Origin: Myxococcaceae bacterium
GTDB lineage: Bacteria; Myxococcota; Myxococcia; Myxococcales; Myxococcaceae
Direction of reading: 5' to 3'
NCBI GenBank assembly: GCA_020247085.1
Contig: JADCJJ010000517.1
Span: forward strand, 1-34,882
Length of the DNA stretch: 34,882 nt
The position numbers and the translations under genes were made by a program. This document shows, in pieces, positions 1 to 7,684 of this stretch (positions are counted from its first letter, which is position 1; each line of letters starts with the position of its first letter). The notes beneath the pieces are model-generated. The model was not told the DNA's origin, made no database searches, and saw only the letters and a list, made by a program, of their open reading frames with translations.

Positions 1-157
1 AGCAGTTTCTGCTGGCGTTCGAACTTCTCACCGCGCCCAGGGCCTCGGAAGGTCCTGCGCTATCCAGCCAGTCATCCGCGGACACGATGGCTGCGGCCTC
101 TTCTTCAACGGGCTGCTAGGCTTTGCGTCGCTCACACGAGTCCCACGTGCCCCGCCC
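1..157. other. window edge, no assignable gene
   Basis: One plus-strand frame is open from base 3 to a TAG at 117-119 (38 codons). It could be the tail of a gene cut by the window edge, but its Ser/Ala-rich composition gives no recognisable family. No Shine-Dalgarno or clear promoter is seen ahead of the next gene. Confidence 0.3.
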
Positions 158-775
158 ATGACTTCTCTCGCCCTCGTCCCGCTGTTGCTCCTCGCCGCCG
201 ATGAACCCGCCTGGGAACAGGCCGCCAACACCGACGGCGTGCGCGTCTTCGCCCGAAAGCGCGGAGACGGTGACGTGCGCGAGATGAAGGCGCAGGGCCT
301 CATCGACGCGCCGCCCGTCGAGGTGTGGAAGGCCGTGCGCGACTACGACAACTACCCGAAGACGATGCCCTACGTCGAAGGCGGCAAGGTGCTCTCGCGC
401 GAGGGCGGTGACAAGGGTGACAAGGTGACGCTGCTGTACTCGCTCATCAACACGCCGCTCGTCGACCGCCGCGACTACATCATTCGCCTCGTCGACGAGA
501 CCGACTGGAAGAACCCCGCGACGCTGAAGGTCACCTGGACGGTGGTGAACGACATGGACGAGAAGGTGCCGGTCCCGAAGGACGTCGTCCGCGTGCGCGT
601 CAACGAGGGCTACTGGCTGCTCGAGCCCCGCGAGGACGGGAAAAAGACGTTCGCGACGTACTACGTGTACACGAGCCCCGGCGGCGCGATTCCGAACTTC
701 ATCATCAACAAGGCCAACAGCATGGCCGTGCCGGCCGTCTTCAACGCCATCAAGAAGACGTGCGGAAAGAAGTGA
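158..775 (+). CDS. secreted START/SRPBCC-domain lipid-binding-like protein
   Basis: This 205-residue protein has a short hydrophobic N-terminus (residues 1-14) ending in Ala-Ala, which suggests a signal peptide. From about residue 17 it resembles START domains. The visible features are the ALIDAPPVEVWKAVRDYDNY-like entry (here GLIDAPPVEVWKAVRDYDNY), the Tyr-Val-Glu-Gly strand, the DRRDYIIR segment and a C-terminal helix. START/SRPBCC folds form a hydrophobic pocket for lipids or polyketides. The ligand here is unknown, and the signal peptide implies action in the envelope. The ATG at 158 has no obvious ribosome binding site. A SnoaL-like gene follows after 10 nt, so the two are probably co-transcribed. 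The fold call is firm; the function is inference. Confidence 0.85.
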   Translation: MTSLALVPLLLLAADEPAWEQAANTDGVRVFARKRGDGDVREMKAQGLIDAPPVEVWKAVRDYDNYPKTMPYVEGGKVLSREGGDKGDKVTLLYSLINTPLVDRRDYIIRLVDETDWKNPATLKVTWTVVNDMDEKVPVPKDVVRVRVNEGYWLLEPREDGKKTFATYYVYTSPGGAIPNFIINKANSMAVPAVFNAIKKTCGKK

Positions 776-785
776 GAGGCGGCCC

Positions 786-1280
786 GTGGACCCGACGGCT
801 GGAGCTGGAATGCACCCCAACGCCGCGCTGATTCGCGGGTTCTACGACGCCTTCGCCGCGCGGAACGCCGAGGGCATGGCCGCGTGCTACGCCTTGAACG
901 TGCACTTCGCCGACCCGGCCTTCCCGGACCTGCGCGGGGCCGACGCCGGCGACATGTGGCGCATGCTGTGCGAAGCCGGCAAGGACCTGCGCGTCGAGGC
1001 CTCTGACATCGACGCCGATGACACGAGCGGCCGGGCGCGCTGGGTGGCGCGCTACACCTTCAGCGCCACCGGGCGGCCGGTCGTCAACGACGTTCGCGCG
1101 AGCTTCCGCTTCGAGCAGGGGAAAATCGTCGAGCACCGCGACGTCTTCGACTTCCCCCGGTGGGCGCGCCAGGCGCTCGGGCTTCCCGGCCTCGCCCTCG
1201 GCTGGACAGGGTGGATGCAGCGCCAGGTGCAGGCCCGCGCGGCGAAGGGGCTGCGGTCGTTCCAGAAGCGCCGCGGCTGA
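786..1280 (+). CDS. SnoaL-like / NTF2-fold protein
   Basis: The 164-residue product (156 if translation begins at the ATG at 810) fits the cone-shaped NTF2/SnoaL fold. It opens with a helix (NAALIRGFYDAFAARNAEGM), then the 'YALNVHFADPAFPDLRG' strand-turn typical of the family, later beta strands, and a Lys/Arg-rich C-terminal tail. Members are small-molecule isomerases or binding proteins, so no substrate can be named. It lies 10 nt after the START-domain gene, an arrangement that suggests the two handle related hydrophobic molecules. A second copy of the same family lies at 6465-7055 on the other strand. The GTG at 786 is preceded by GAGAGG; the ATG at 810 has GGAG nearby, so the start is not settled. 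Confidence 0.8.
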   Translation: MDPTAGAGMHPNAALIRGFYDAFAARNAEGMAACYALNVHFADPAFPDLRGADAGDMWRMLCEAGKDLRVEASDIDADDTSGRARWVARYTFSATGRPVVNDVRASFRFEQGKIVEHRDVFDFPRWARQALGLPGLALGWTGWMQRQVQARAAKGLRSFQKRRG

Positions 1281-1644
1281 CGGCGTGAGGGCGGCCGGCT
1301 CCCATCACGGTTCACCAGGGCGCGGGCTCAGGGCCTGGCGCCGTGAAGCGACGCAAGACCGTGGTGTCCGCGCGATGGGCTCCCGTGCACCGCCGGCCCT
1401 CTCCGAGACGAGCGCTGCGTGCCAGGCCCGACGTGCAGCGCCTCGGCCCTGGCTGACGGGCACCATCCAGGCTGCCGCAGAACGCTCCGCCTGACGGAGC
1501 CCGCGCGGCCTGACGGTGGCAGCGCGCCCAACCAGGCACCCCGTAGCCCGTCTGAGACCGTGCCGCTTGCCGGGAGACCGCGCTGCGGAGAGGGCAGGCA
1601 TGCCCAGCACGAGGCAGCCTGTCCCAGAGCGCGCGGCGGTCGCC
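1281..1644. other. convergent intergenic gap
   Basis: These 364 bases separate two convergent genes. Frames are open on both strands, but the translations are Arg/Ala/Ser-rich with no family resemblance. A small GC hairpin lies at 1484-1500. Nothing else is recognisable. Confidence 0.5.
1484..1500. terminator. GC hairpin between convergent genes
   Basis: Arms GCTCCG (1484-1489) and CGGAGC (1495-1500) form a 6-bp perfect stem with a 5-nt loop. There is no T-tract, and it sits about 145 nt past the end of the FHA gene, so a terminator role is only possible. Confidence 0.25.
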
Positions 1645-2184
1645 TCAGCCCAGCGTCAGGGTGATGGTCTCGGTGCCGAGCTGCAGGTCCATGTCTCGGT
1701 CGATGACCACCCGCTGCACCTTGCGCCCGTCCGAGAACATGCCGTTCGACGAGCCGAGATCCTCGATGACCCAGGAGCGCCCGTCCTGCGTGATGGCACA
1801 GTGCTCCCGAGACACCTTGGCGGACTGCACCACGAAGGCGCAGGTGTTGCCTCGCCCGATGGTGAAGCGCCCGTCTTCGTCGAGCGCCACGGGCACGGTG
1901 TGCCCGCTGTACGAGATGCTCAGGGGCGGCGGCTCGTTGCGCGGCGGCGGGCGCTTGGTGCCGCCTCCCTGCCCCGGGCGGGCAGGGCGCGCGGGAGGCG
2001 GAGACGGCTCCGGCTCCGGCTCCGGTTCGGGCTCTGGTTCCGGCTCGGCGACCGCGCCGCCTCCAGCGAGGCGCACGTAGATGCCGAGGACGTGGTTGAT
2101 CAACGCATCTCGCTCGGTGCCGAGGCGCACCGCGATGTCGTCGATGGCTTGGAGCGTGGACTCGTCGATGACCGGCCGTGACAC
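1645..2184 (-). CDS. FHA-domain protein with RHH-like N-terminus and Glu-Pro linker
   Basis: The 179-residue protein has three parts. Residues 3-40 read as a short strand (RPVIDE) then two helices (STLQAIDDIAVRLG and DALINHVLGIYVRL), the layout of ribbon-helix-helix DNA-binding proteins. Residues 47-60 are seven Glu-Pro repeats, followed by a Pro/Arg/Gly-rich stretch. Residues 90-179 are an FHA domain with G110-R111, the S126-R-E-H129 motif and S146-N147-G148, the residues that bind phosphothreonine. FHA proteins usually read out Ser/Thr kinases, which are abundant in myxobacteria. The start is GTG at 2184; it stands alone on the minus strand. The FHA call is firm. The RHH reading is inference from pattern only; the helices could instead be a simple dimerisation segment. 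Confidence 0.88.
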   Translation of the reverse strand: MSRPVIDESTLQAIDDIAVRLGTERDALINHVLGIYVRLAGGGAVAEPEPEPEPEPEPEPSPPPARPARPGQGGGTKRPPPRNEPPPLSISYSGHTVPVALDEDGRFTIGRGNTCAFVVQSAKVSREHCAITQDGRSWVIEDLGSSNGMFSDGRKVQRVVIDRDMDLQLGTETITLTLG

Positions 2185-2315
2185 GAGGCGTAGTTTGCGT
2201 CCAAACCCGGGGAAGATCCACGAATCGATGCGCCGGCCCGCGCGTCGCCCCCCGGTGACGGCCCCACCCCCGACGCCCTTTACAGCGCGCCCAAAGGTCT
2301 TCGAAGGTGACGCCC

Positions 2316-4865
2316 ATGACCGCCCGCTGGCTCGCTCTGGCCCTGCTCCCCGCGCTGCTCTGCTGTGAGGGCGGGGGGCCCCGGGCGCCGAGGTCCGCCG
2401 GCCGCGCGGCGCTCGAGGCAGGCTTCGAGGCGGCGGCGCGCGAGTACCAGGTGCCGGTCGAGCTCCTCAAGGGCATCGCCTGGGTCGAGACGCGGGTGTC
2501 CGTCTCGGCCAACCTCGAGTCCGCGTCGGGCGGGCTGGGGGTGATGCAGCTGCCGGAGCGCCAAGACTGGGCGCTCCAGACGCGGGCGACGGCGCTGACG
2601 GGCGCGACGCGGGGGCAGCTCGCGGTGGACCCGGTGGCCAACGTGCGGGGGGCCGCGGCGGTGCTTCGCGAGCTCTTCGACCGCACGCAGCGCGACGACC
2701 CCTCGCTCGACGCCCGCGCCGCCGCCGACTGGTTCCGGGCCGTCGCGCTCTACCCCGGCTTCGAGTCGGCCAGCGTCGCGCACGAGTGGGCCGGCGACGT
2801 CTACCGCGCCATCGCCCGGGGCTTTGTGGCGCCGCAGCGCGACGGCCTCGTCGTCCAGGCTCCGACGTGGACCGGCTGGGAGCGCCACGCGCCGGCGGCC
2901 CAGGCGCGCCGCGACGCGCTCGGCGACTACCCGGGCCGCGCCACCTACGTGCAGTCGCCGCACTACTCGAGCGGCCGCTCGACCTACGAGTTCGTCGTCA
3001 TCCACACAATGCAGGGCAGCTACGCCGGCTCGCGCTCGTGGTTCCTCAACCCCAGCTCCAACGTCTCGGCGCACTACCTGGTGCGCTCGAGCGACGGCGA
3101 GGTGACCCAGATGGTGGCCCACGGCGACACCGCGTGGCACGCCCAGTGTTACAACGGGCGCAGCATCGGCATCGAGCACGAGGGCTTCGTGCAGGACCCG
3201 GCGCGCTGGTACACCGACGCGATGTACGTCGAATCGGCGAAGCTGACCCGCTACATCGCCGACCGCCACGGCATCCCCAAAGACCGGACCCACATCATCG
3301 GCCACGTCGACGTGGCGCCGGGCTGCAACACGAACCGGCACTCGGACCCGGGCAGCGGCTGGAACTGGACGCGCTACATGAGCCTCGTGCTCGGGTCGGC
3401 GCCGATGCCCGGCAGCGGCACCCTCACCGGCCTCATCTTCCAGGGCGGCAACTCGGCCAACCGCGTCGCTGGCGCCGTCGTCACCGTCGGGAGCCAGAGC
3501 GTCACCACCGGCGCCGACGGCCTGTACCAGTTCACCCTCGCGCCCGGCGCCTACACGGCCACGGTGACGAAGGCGGGCTTCGGCTCCAACAGCGTCACCC
3601 GCACGGTGTCGGCTGGCGCGCAGGCCTGGGGCTCGATGGAGGTGAACCCCGTGGTGTCTGCCGCCGGCACGCTGCGCGGGAAGGTGTACGTCTTCGACGC
3701 GGCCAACCCGGCGAACGTGTCGCAGGGGGTGGCCGGCGCGACGGTGGTGGTCAACGGCCAGACGGTGACGGCCGACGGCAGCGGCAACTGGCTCGTCAGC
3801 CTGCCCCCCGGCACCTACACGGCGACGGCTGCGGCGACCGGCTACCAGTCGGCGATGGTGACGCGCACCGTGACGAGCGGGCAGACGGTGTGGGGCTCCA
3901 TCGGCCTGACGGCGACGGCGATGCCCGACCGCCAGGCACCCGAGGTGACGTTCACCTCGCCCGCGCCAGGCGCGATGCTCGACGTGGCGATGGTGACGGT
4001 GGCCGGCACGGCGAGCGACGACCGCGGCCCCGTCGCCGAGGTGCGCCTGGCGCTCAACGCTGGCGCCGGGCTGGCCGTGCCGGTGACGGGCGGGCGGTTC
4101 ACCGCCGACGTCCTCTTGAAGCCCGGCACCAACACCCTCGTGGCCAGCGCCACGGACGCGGCCGGCAACGAGGGCGCGGGGCGCGTGACGGCCTCGTTCC
4201 TCGCGGGCCTGCGCGGCACGGTGTCGCGCGCCGGCGATGGCGCCGTGCCCATCGGGGGGGCGACCCTCGAGCTGCGCGAGCCCGGCACCGGCGCCGTCGT
4301 GTCCACCGCGATGAGCGGCAACGACGGCACGTACGCCCTGGCCGTGGGCACGGTGCCGGCGGACTACCTCGTGGTGACGAAGGCCCCTGGCTTCCGGCCG
4401 GCGAGCGAGACCGTCTCGGTGCCCGAGGACCGCCGGCTCACCTTCGACGTCGCGCTGACGCCCGGCGAGGAGCAGCCCACCGAGGCCTCGGTGCGCTTCG
4501 TCGAGCCGATGGACGGCGCCGAGGTGCTGACGGACACGGTGACGGTGTACGGGCAGGTGTCGGGCTTCGACGTGGCTGGCGTGACGGTGAACGGCCAGCC
4601 GGCCGAGCTCGTCGGCGCCGGCGGCTTCTCGGCGACGGTGCCCCTCACCCCCGGCGAGAACGCCATCACCGCCACGGCGACGGGCATCGGCGGGGAGTCG
4701 GCGACGGGGCGCCTGACGGTGCGCTACGCGAAGGCGTCAGGCGCGGCAGGGCCGGGCGGCGCGTCGATGGACGTGGTGGGCGGCTGTGGCTGCCAGGGCG
4801 CGGGCGCGGCGTGGCCCCTCGCGGTGCTGGTGACGCTGGCCCTGGGGCGGCGCCGCAGGGGGTAG
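2316..4865 (+). CDS. secreted lytic transglycosylase-like / N-acetylmuramoyl-L-alanine amidase with MYXO-CTERM tail
   Basis: This multi-domain wall hydrolase has about 849 residues. After a signal peptide (Cys-Cys near residue 16; not a clean lipobox) comes a lysozyme-like domain (about 35-190), with a candidate catalytic Glu58 in AWVETR and a GLGVMQL segment (73-79) like the family's GxMGLMQ. An Amidase_2 domain (about 220-365) follows, with likely zinc ligands His230, His330 and Asp344 and an IGIEHEG strand. Next are two carboxypeptidase-regulatory-like beta modules, an Ig-like module, another regulatory-like module and a last Ig-like module. The end (822-849) has Gly-Cys-Gly-Cys, a hydrophobic helix and an Arg-rich tail, the MYXO-CTERM pattern for surface sorting. 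ATG 2316 is favoured over in-frame GTG 2307 because GAAGG lies 8 nt upstream. Likely roles are wall turnover or attack on prey peptidoglycan. Confidence 0.9.
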   Translation: MTARWLALALLPALLCCEGGGPRAPRSAGRAALEAGFEAAAREYQVPVELLKGIAWVETRVSVSANLESASGGLGVMQLPERQDWALQTRATALTGATRGQLAVDPVANVRGAAAVLRELFDRTQRDDPSLDARAAADWFRAVALYPGFESASVAHEWAGDVYRAIARGFVAPQRDGLVVQAPTWTGWERHAPAAQARRDALGDYPGRATYVQSPHYSSGRSTYEFVVIHTMQGSYAGSRSWFLNPSSNVSAHYLVRSSDGEVTQMVAHGDTAWHAQCYNGRSIGIEHEGFVQDPARWYTDAMYVESAKLTRYIADRHGIPKDRTHIIGHVDVAPGCNTNRHSDPGSGWNWTRYMSLVLGSAPMPGSGTLTGLIFQGGNSANRVAGAVVTVGSQSVTTGADGLYQFTLAPGAYTATVTKAGFGSNSVTRTVSAGAQAWGSMEVNPVVSAAGTLRGKVYVFDAANPANVSQGVAGATVVVNGQTVTADGSGNWLVSLPPGTYTATAAATGYQSAMVTRTVTSGQTVWGSIGLTATAMPDRQAPEVTFTSPAPGAMLDVAMVTVAGTASDDRGPVAEVRLALNAGAGLAVPVTGGRFTADVLLKPGTNTLVASATDAAGNEGAGRVTASFLAGLRGTVSRAGDGAVPIGGATLELREPGTGAVVSTAMSGNDGTYALAVGTVPADYLVVTKAPGFRPASETVSVPEDRRLTFDVALTPGEEQPTEASVRFVEPMDGAEVLTDTVTVYGQVSGFDVAGVTVNGQPAELVGAGGFSATVPLTPGENAITATATGIGGESATGRLTVRYAKASGAAGPGGASMDVVGGCGCQGAGAAWPLAVLVTLALGRRRRG

Positions 4866-5074
4866 AGGCGCGCCGCCGCGGCCGTCTTCGCCCGCTCGTC
4901 GAGAACGCTCCGACCCGCCGGGCCTGCCGCGGCGCGTCTCGGCGTGAGGCCTGGCCCGCGCGTGGGTGCACGGGCCAGCGCAGGCGTGCAGCACGCCCTG
5001 TGCAGCGCGCTGCGCGCTTCGCGGGGCATCGCCGGTGCCGTGCCTGGCGCGGGCCGTGTACCGTCCCCGCACGC

Positions 5075-5751
5075 GTGACGAGCCCGGGCCGGTCCATCAA
5101 GCAGCTCCGGCCGTCGGGCCCCTTCGACGTCATCGTCGTCGGCTCTGGCATCGGCGGGTTGGTGGCCGCCAACGCGCTCGCCCGACACGGCCGAAAGCGC
5201 GTGCTGGTGCTGGAGCGGCACTTCCGCCTCGGCGGCTTCTCGCACGTCTTCAGCCGCCCCGGCTTCGAGTGGGACGTGGGCGTGCACTCCGTCGGCGGCG
5301 TGGGCCCCCGGGGGCTGCTCCGCGGGCTCTTCGACTCCCTCACCGACGGCGCGCGCGCCTGGGCGCCGCTGCCCGACGTGTACGACGCCATCGAGCTCGG
5401 CGGGCGTCGCTTCGAGCTCGAGCGAGGCGCCCGCGCCTTCGTCGACCGCCTGGCCGCGTGCTTCCCAGGCGAGCGCCCGGCGCTCACCCGGTACCTCGAG
5501 CTCGTCGTCGCCACCGCGCGGTGCAACCAGCTGCGGTGGCTGACGCGGCCCGCGCCGCCGCCGCCCGCCGCGCGTACCCGGTGGAGTTCGCCCTCGAGGG
5601 CACGGTGGCCTTCGCGTCGAACGGGCGCGCTGGCTGCGTCAGCGGGTCGCGCACCCGCCGGGCGCTCTCGTTCCTCTTCGAAGACGGGGCGACGCGCCCC
5701 CTGCCCCTCGACGAGGTGGTGGCGGCGGCAGCGTGGCGCGTGGAGCGATAG
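5075..5751 (+). pseudogene. truncated FAD-dependent oxidoreductase (phytoene-desaturase/retinol-saturase-like)
   Basis: Translation from GTG 5075 gives a clear Rossmann FAD-binding start (DVIVVGSGIGGLVAANALAR) with the following ERHFRLGGFSHVF and WDVGVHSVGG segments. These are typical of the CrtI/retinol-saturase family, which is about 500 residues long. Family-like sequence stops near base 5550, after about 155 residues, and the frame then becomes Pro/Arg/Ser-rich up to a stop at 5789-5791. A different frame over about 5570-5751 carries a plausible protein tail (AYPVEFALEGTVAFASNG and on) ending in TAG at 5749-5751. It does not look like an oxidoreductase. I read this as a remnant, probably a deletion joining the 5' part of one gene to the 3' part of another. 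The substrate-binding and C-terminal FAD regions are missing. Sequencing error alone would not explain the length loss. Confidence 0.7.
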
Positions 5752-5806
5752 GAGGCGCGGCTCCGGCGGTGGGTCATCGCCGAGGCCCTGAACCTGGGAG
5801 GCCGCG

Positions 5807-6449
5807 ATGCTGGACGCGAATGAGCGCAGGCTGCTGCTCGGCAACGCGCTGGTGCACGGGGGGCTGGCGCGCATGGGGCGCGACGGGCTGTCGGCCGCCG
5901 AGGCCGAGGTGAGGCACCGGCTGACGCGGCAGGTGTTCGACGAGGGCCTGCTGGCCGTCGAGCGCGCTCTCAACGAGACGCTGGCCCGGCTGCCGGCGAG
6001 CGCGATGGCCACGCTGTTCGCCGAGGCGCACGAGTTCGAGGTCAAGCAGCTGCGAGACTTCTTCGCGCCCATCTTGAGCCAGCTCGAGGCCGAGCTGCCG
6101 CCCGGGGTGGCCGACGCCGCGCTCCTGCGCGCCTGGCAGTGGGAGCGAGGTGGTGTCGCACCGGCGCTTCGTGGCGAGCGGCGGGCGCGACTTCGACGCC
6201 TACCTGCAGAAGCCGCTCTTCCTCAGGCCCGGCCTCGAGGCGCGGCCCCTGTGGAGCCTTGAGCACCAGGTGTGCCACACGGGGCGCGCGCTGCGCGTGG
6301 CGCTGATGATGAATGTCTTGCAGCCCGGGCTCGACGCGCGGCGCTCCAGCGTCGACGCGATGTCGCTGTCGAACCCGGTGCGCTCCGCGGAGGACGAGGA
6401 GGACGCGCGGGCGCGGGCGTCACTGCCTGCCGACTGGTCACGGCGCTGA
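5807..6449 (+). pseudogene. unknown protein broken by a single-base frameshift
   Basis: I do not recognise this family. ATG 5807 is preceded by GGGAGG at a good distance. The first frame gives a convincing helical protein of about 113 residues (LLLGNALVHGGLARMGRDGL, later LPASAMATLFAEAHEFEVKQ). Near base 6147 that frame turns Arg/Ala/Pro-rich, while the frame from about 6150 continues with good composition (VVSHRRFVASGGRDFDAYLQ, later LWSLEHQVCHTGRALRVALM) to a TGA at 6447-6449. Removing one base around 6146-6149 restores one frame of about 213 residues. Either the gene is freshly inactivated or the base is a sequencing or assembly error. It directly follows the truncated oxidoreductase. Confidence 0.6.
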
Positions 6450-6464
6450 GGGCGCGGGCCGCGG

Positions 6465-7055
6465 TCACCCACCCATGCGCCAGCTCAGCAACGGGCGCAT
6501 GACGGCGTAGGCCAGCGGCTGCGCCCACCTCGGGACGAAGGGCAGGGCCTGGCCCATCCACTTCGTGCGGTCCCAGGACTCGGCCTGGGCGCTGATGCGG
6601 CCCTGGGCGTCGAAGGTGAGCGTCGAGGTGACCTCGTTGCGCACCTTGCGGCCGAACATCTCGTAGTCGACGACCCACCTCGCCGAGACTTGCGAGCCGC
6701 GGGCCTCGCCGACCTCGACGTGGAACGTCTCGAAGCGCGGAGCGCTCCGCCACATCGTCATGACGCTGTCCCGCTTCGAGAGGGTGAACATGTCATCCTT
6801 GAACGTCACGTCGGGCCGGTAGAGGGCTTCGACGGCCGCGTGGTCGCCGCGGCCGAAGGCCTCGAAGAAGCGCTCGGCGGCGGCGCGGTTGCGGGCCTCG
6901 GGGCCGTCGGTGGGGGGCGCCGTGGGTGCGGCCTCTCTGGTGCGCGCGTCGGGCCGCCAGCCCGCCTGGGCGGTCGCAGGCGCGGCGCTGGCGGGGGCCG
7001 ACGGGGTCGTGGTCTCCTGCCGCGCGACGGGGGGCATGGTTCGCTGTACCTTCAT
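6465..7055 (-). CDS. SnoaL-like / NTF2-fold protein with Ala/Pro/Thr-rich N-terminus
   Basis: The 196-residue protein has a low-complexity Ala/Pro/Thr-rich start (about 1-55). A SnoaL-like domain follows (about 56-180), with the helix NRAAAERFFEAFGRGDHAAV, the strand-turn EALYRPDVTFKDDMF, and later strands including WVVDYEMFGRKVRNEVTSTL. The family covers small isomerases and ligand-binding proteins, and no ligand can be read from sequence. It is divergent from a TetR regulator, with a palindrome candidate between them, so it is the natural target of that regulator. The C-terminal motif WAQPLAYAVMRPLLSW is hydrophobic. ATG 7055 is used; a second ATG six codons later would drop only the first residues. 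Confidence 0.82.
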   Translation of the reverse strand: MKVQRTMPPVARQETTTPSAPASAAPATAQAGWRPDARTREAAPTAPPTDGPEARNRAAAERFFEAFGRGDHAAVEALYRPDVTFKDDMFTLSKRDSVMTMWRSAPRFETFHVEVGEARGSQVSARWVVDYEMFGRKVRNEVTSTLTFDAQGRISAQAESWDRTKWMGQALPFVPRWAQPLAYAVMRPLLSWRMGG

Positions 7056-7088
7056 CGGCGTGGCGCTCCGGGCTCGAGGGGTTCTTGA

Positions 7089-7102
7089 AAACAGCAGTGT
7101 TT
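7089..7102. promoter_or_regulatory. AAACA-N4-TGTTT palindrome, TetR operator candidate
   Basis: The arms AAACA (7089-7093) and TGTTT (7098-7102) are perfect complements with a 4-nt centre. They sit in an AT-rich patch that stands out in this GC-rich DNA, between the divergent SnoaL-like and TetR genes. TetR-family regulators usually bind such short palindromes next to their own gene. If translation of the TetR gene began at ATG 7036 the site would be coding, so it also favours the later start at 7123. Confidence 0.5.
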
Positions 7103-7122
7103 CTAAAGCAGCAAGACCGCCG

Positions 7123-7650
7123 GTGCGTCAAGCGGCCCGGGCGTCTCAACGGGCGCGCATCACCCGGGCGATGGCCACGCTGGTCGGGCAGCAGGGGTGG
7201 GCCGTCACGTCCATCGCGCAGGTCATCGAGCGGGCGGGGGTGTCGAGGAAGACGTTCTACGAGTACTTCCCCGACAAGCTCGCCTGCTTCCTCGAGGCGT
7301 ATCGCGAGGTGACGGAGCCGCTCGTGGCCCGGCTCTCCCGGGCGGAGGGGGGCGGCGCCCGGCGCACGCGCACGCAGGTGCTCGGCTACCTCGAGGCCAT
7401 CTCGCAGGACCCGGTGGTGGCGCGGGCCTGCATCGTCGAGGTGCTCCATGCCGGCCCAGCGGCGCTGCTGGCGCGCGACGAGGTGAACCGCCGCTTCGCC
7501 GACCTCGTCTTTGGCCACCGCTCGAAGGACCCGCTGGTACGAAGGGCGCTCATCGGCGGGGTGAACGACGTGGTCACCACCGAGCTGCTGGCGGGGCGCA
7601 CGGACGTGCGGCGCCTCGGCCCGTCGTTGCTCGCGTTCGCGAGGCGGTGA
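7123..7650 (+). CDS. TetR-family transcriptional regulator
   Basis: From GTG 7123 the product is 175 residues. It has the TetR N-terminal DNA-binding domain: helix RARITRAMATLVGQQGW, then TSIAQVIERAGVSRKTFYEY, then the hallmark FPDKLACFLEAYR. The C-terminal ligand domain (about 60-175) is all-helical and not assignable to a ligand class. It is divergent from the SnoaL-like gene at 6465-7055, and the AAACA-N4-TGTTT palindrome lies between them; this is the usual layout of a TetR repressor with its target. An in-frame ATG at 7036 would add 29 residues and overlap the neighbour's start, so I prefer GTG 7123, although no strong ribosome binding site marks it. Confidence 0.88.
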   Translation: MRQAARASQRARITRAMATLVGQQGWAVTSIAQVIERAGVSRKTFYEYFPDKLACFLEAYREVTEPLVARLSRAEGGGARRTRTQVLGYLEAISQDPVVARACIVEVLHAGPAALLARDEVNRRFADLVFGHRSKDPLVRRALIGGVNDVVTTELLAGRTDVRRLGPSLLAFARR

Positions 7651-7684
7651 GGTGCGCCGGCCGGGCGGCGGGCGACGGCGGGCG

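Noticed and set aside
1999-2048. Hexanucleotide (GGCTCC-like) tract
   Set aside because: It encodes the seven Glu-Pro repeats of the FHA protein linker and does not need a separate explanation.
2786-5791. 1001-codon open frame on the plus strand
   Set aside because: It is a shadow of the wall hydrolase over most of its length (Arg/His/Pro-rich). Only the part from 5075 resembles a protein, the FAD oxidoreductase remnant.
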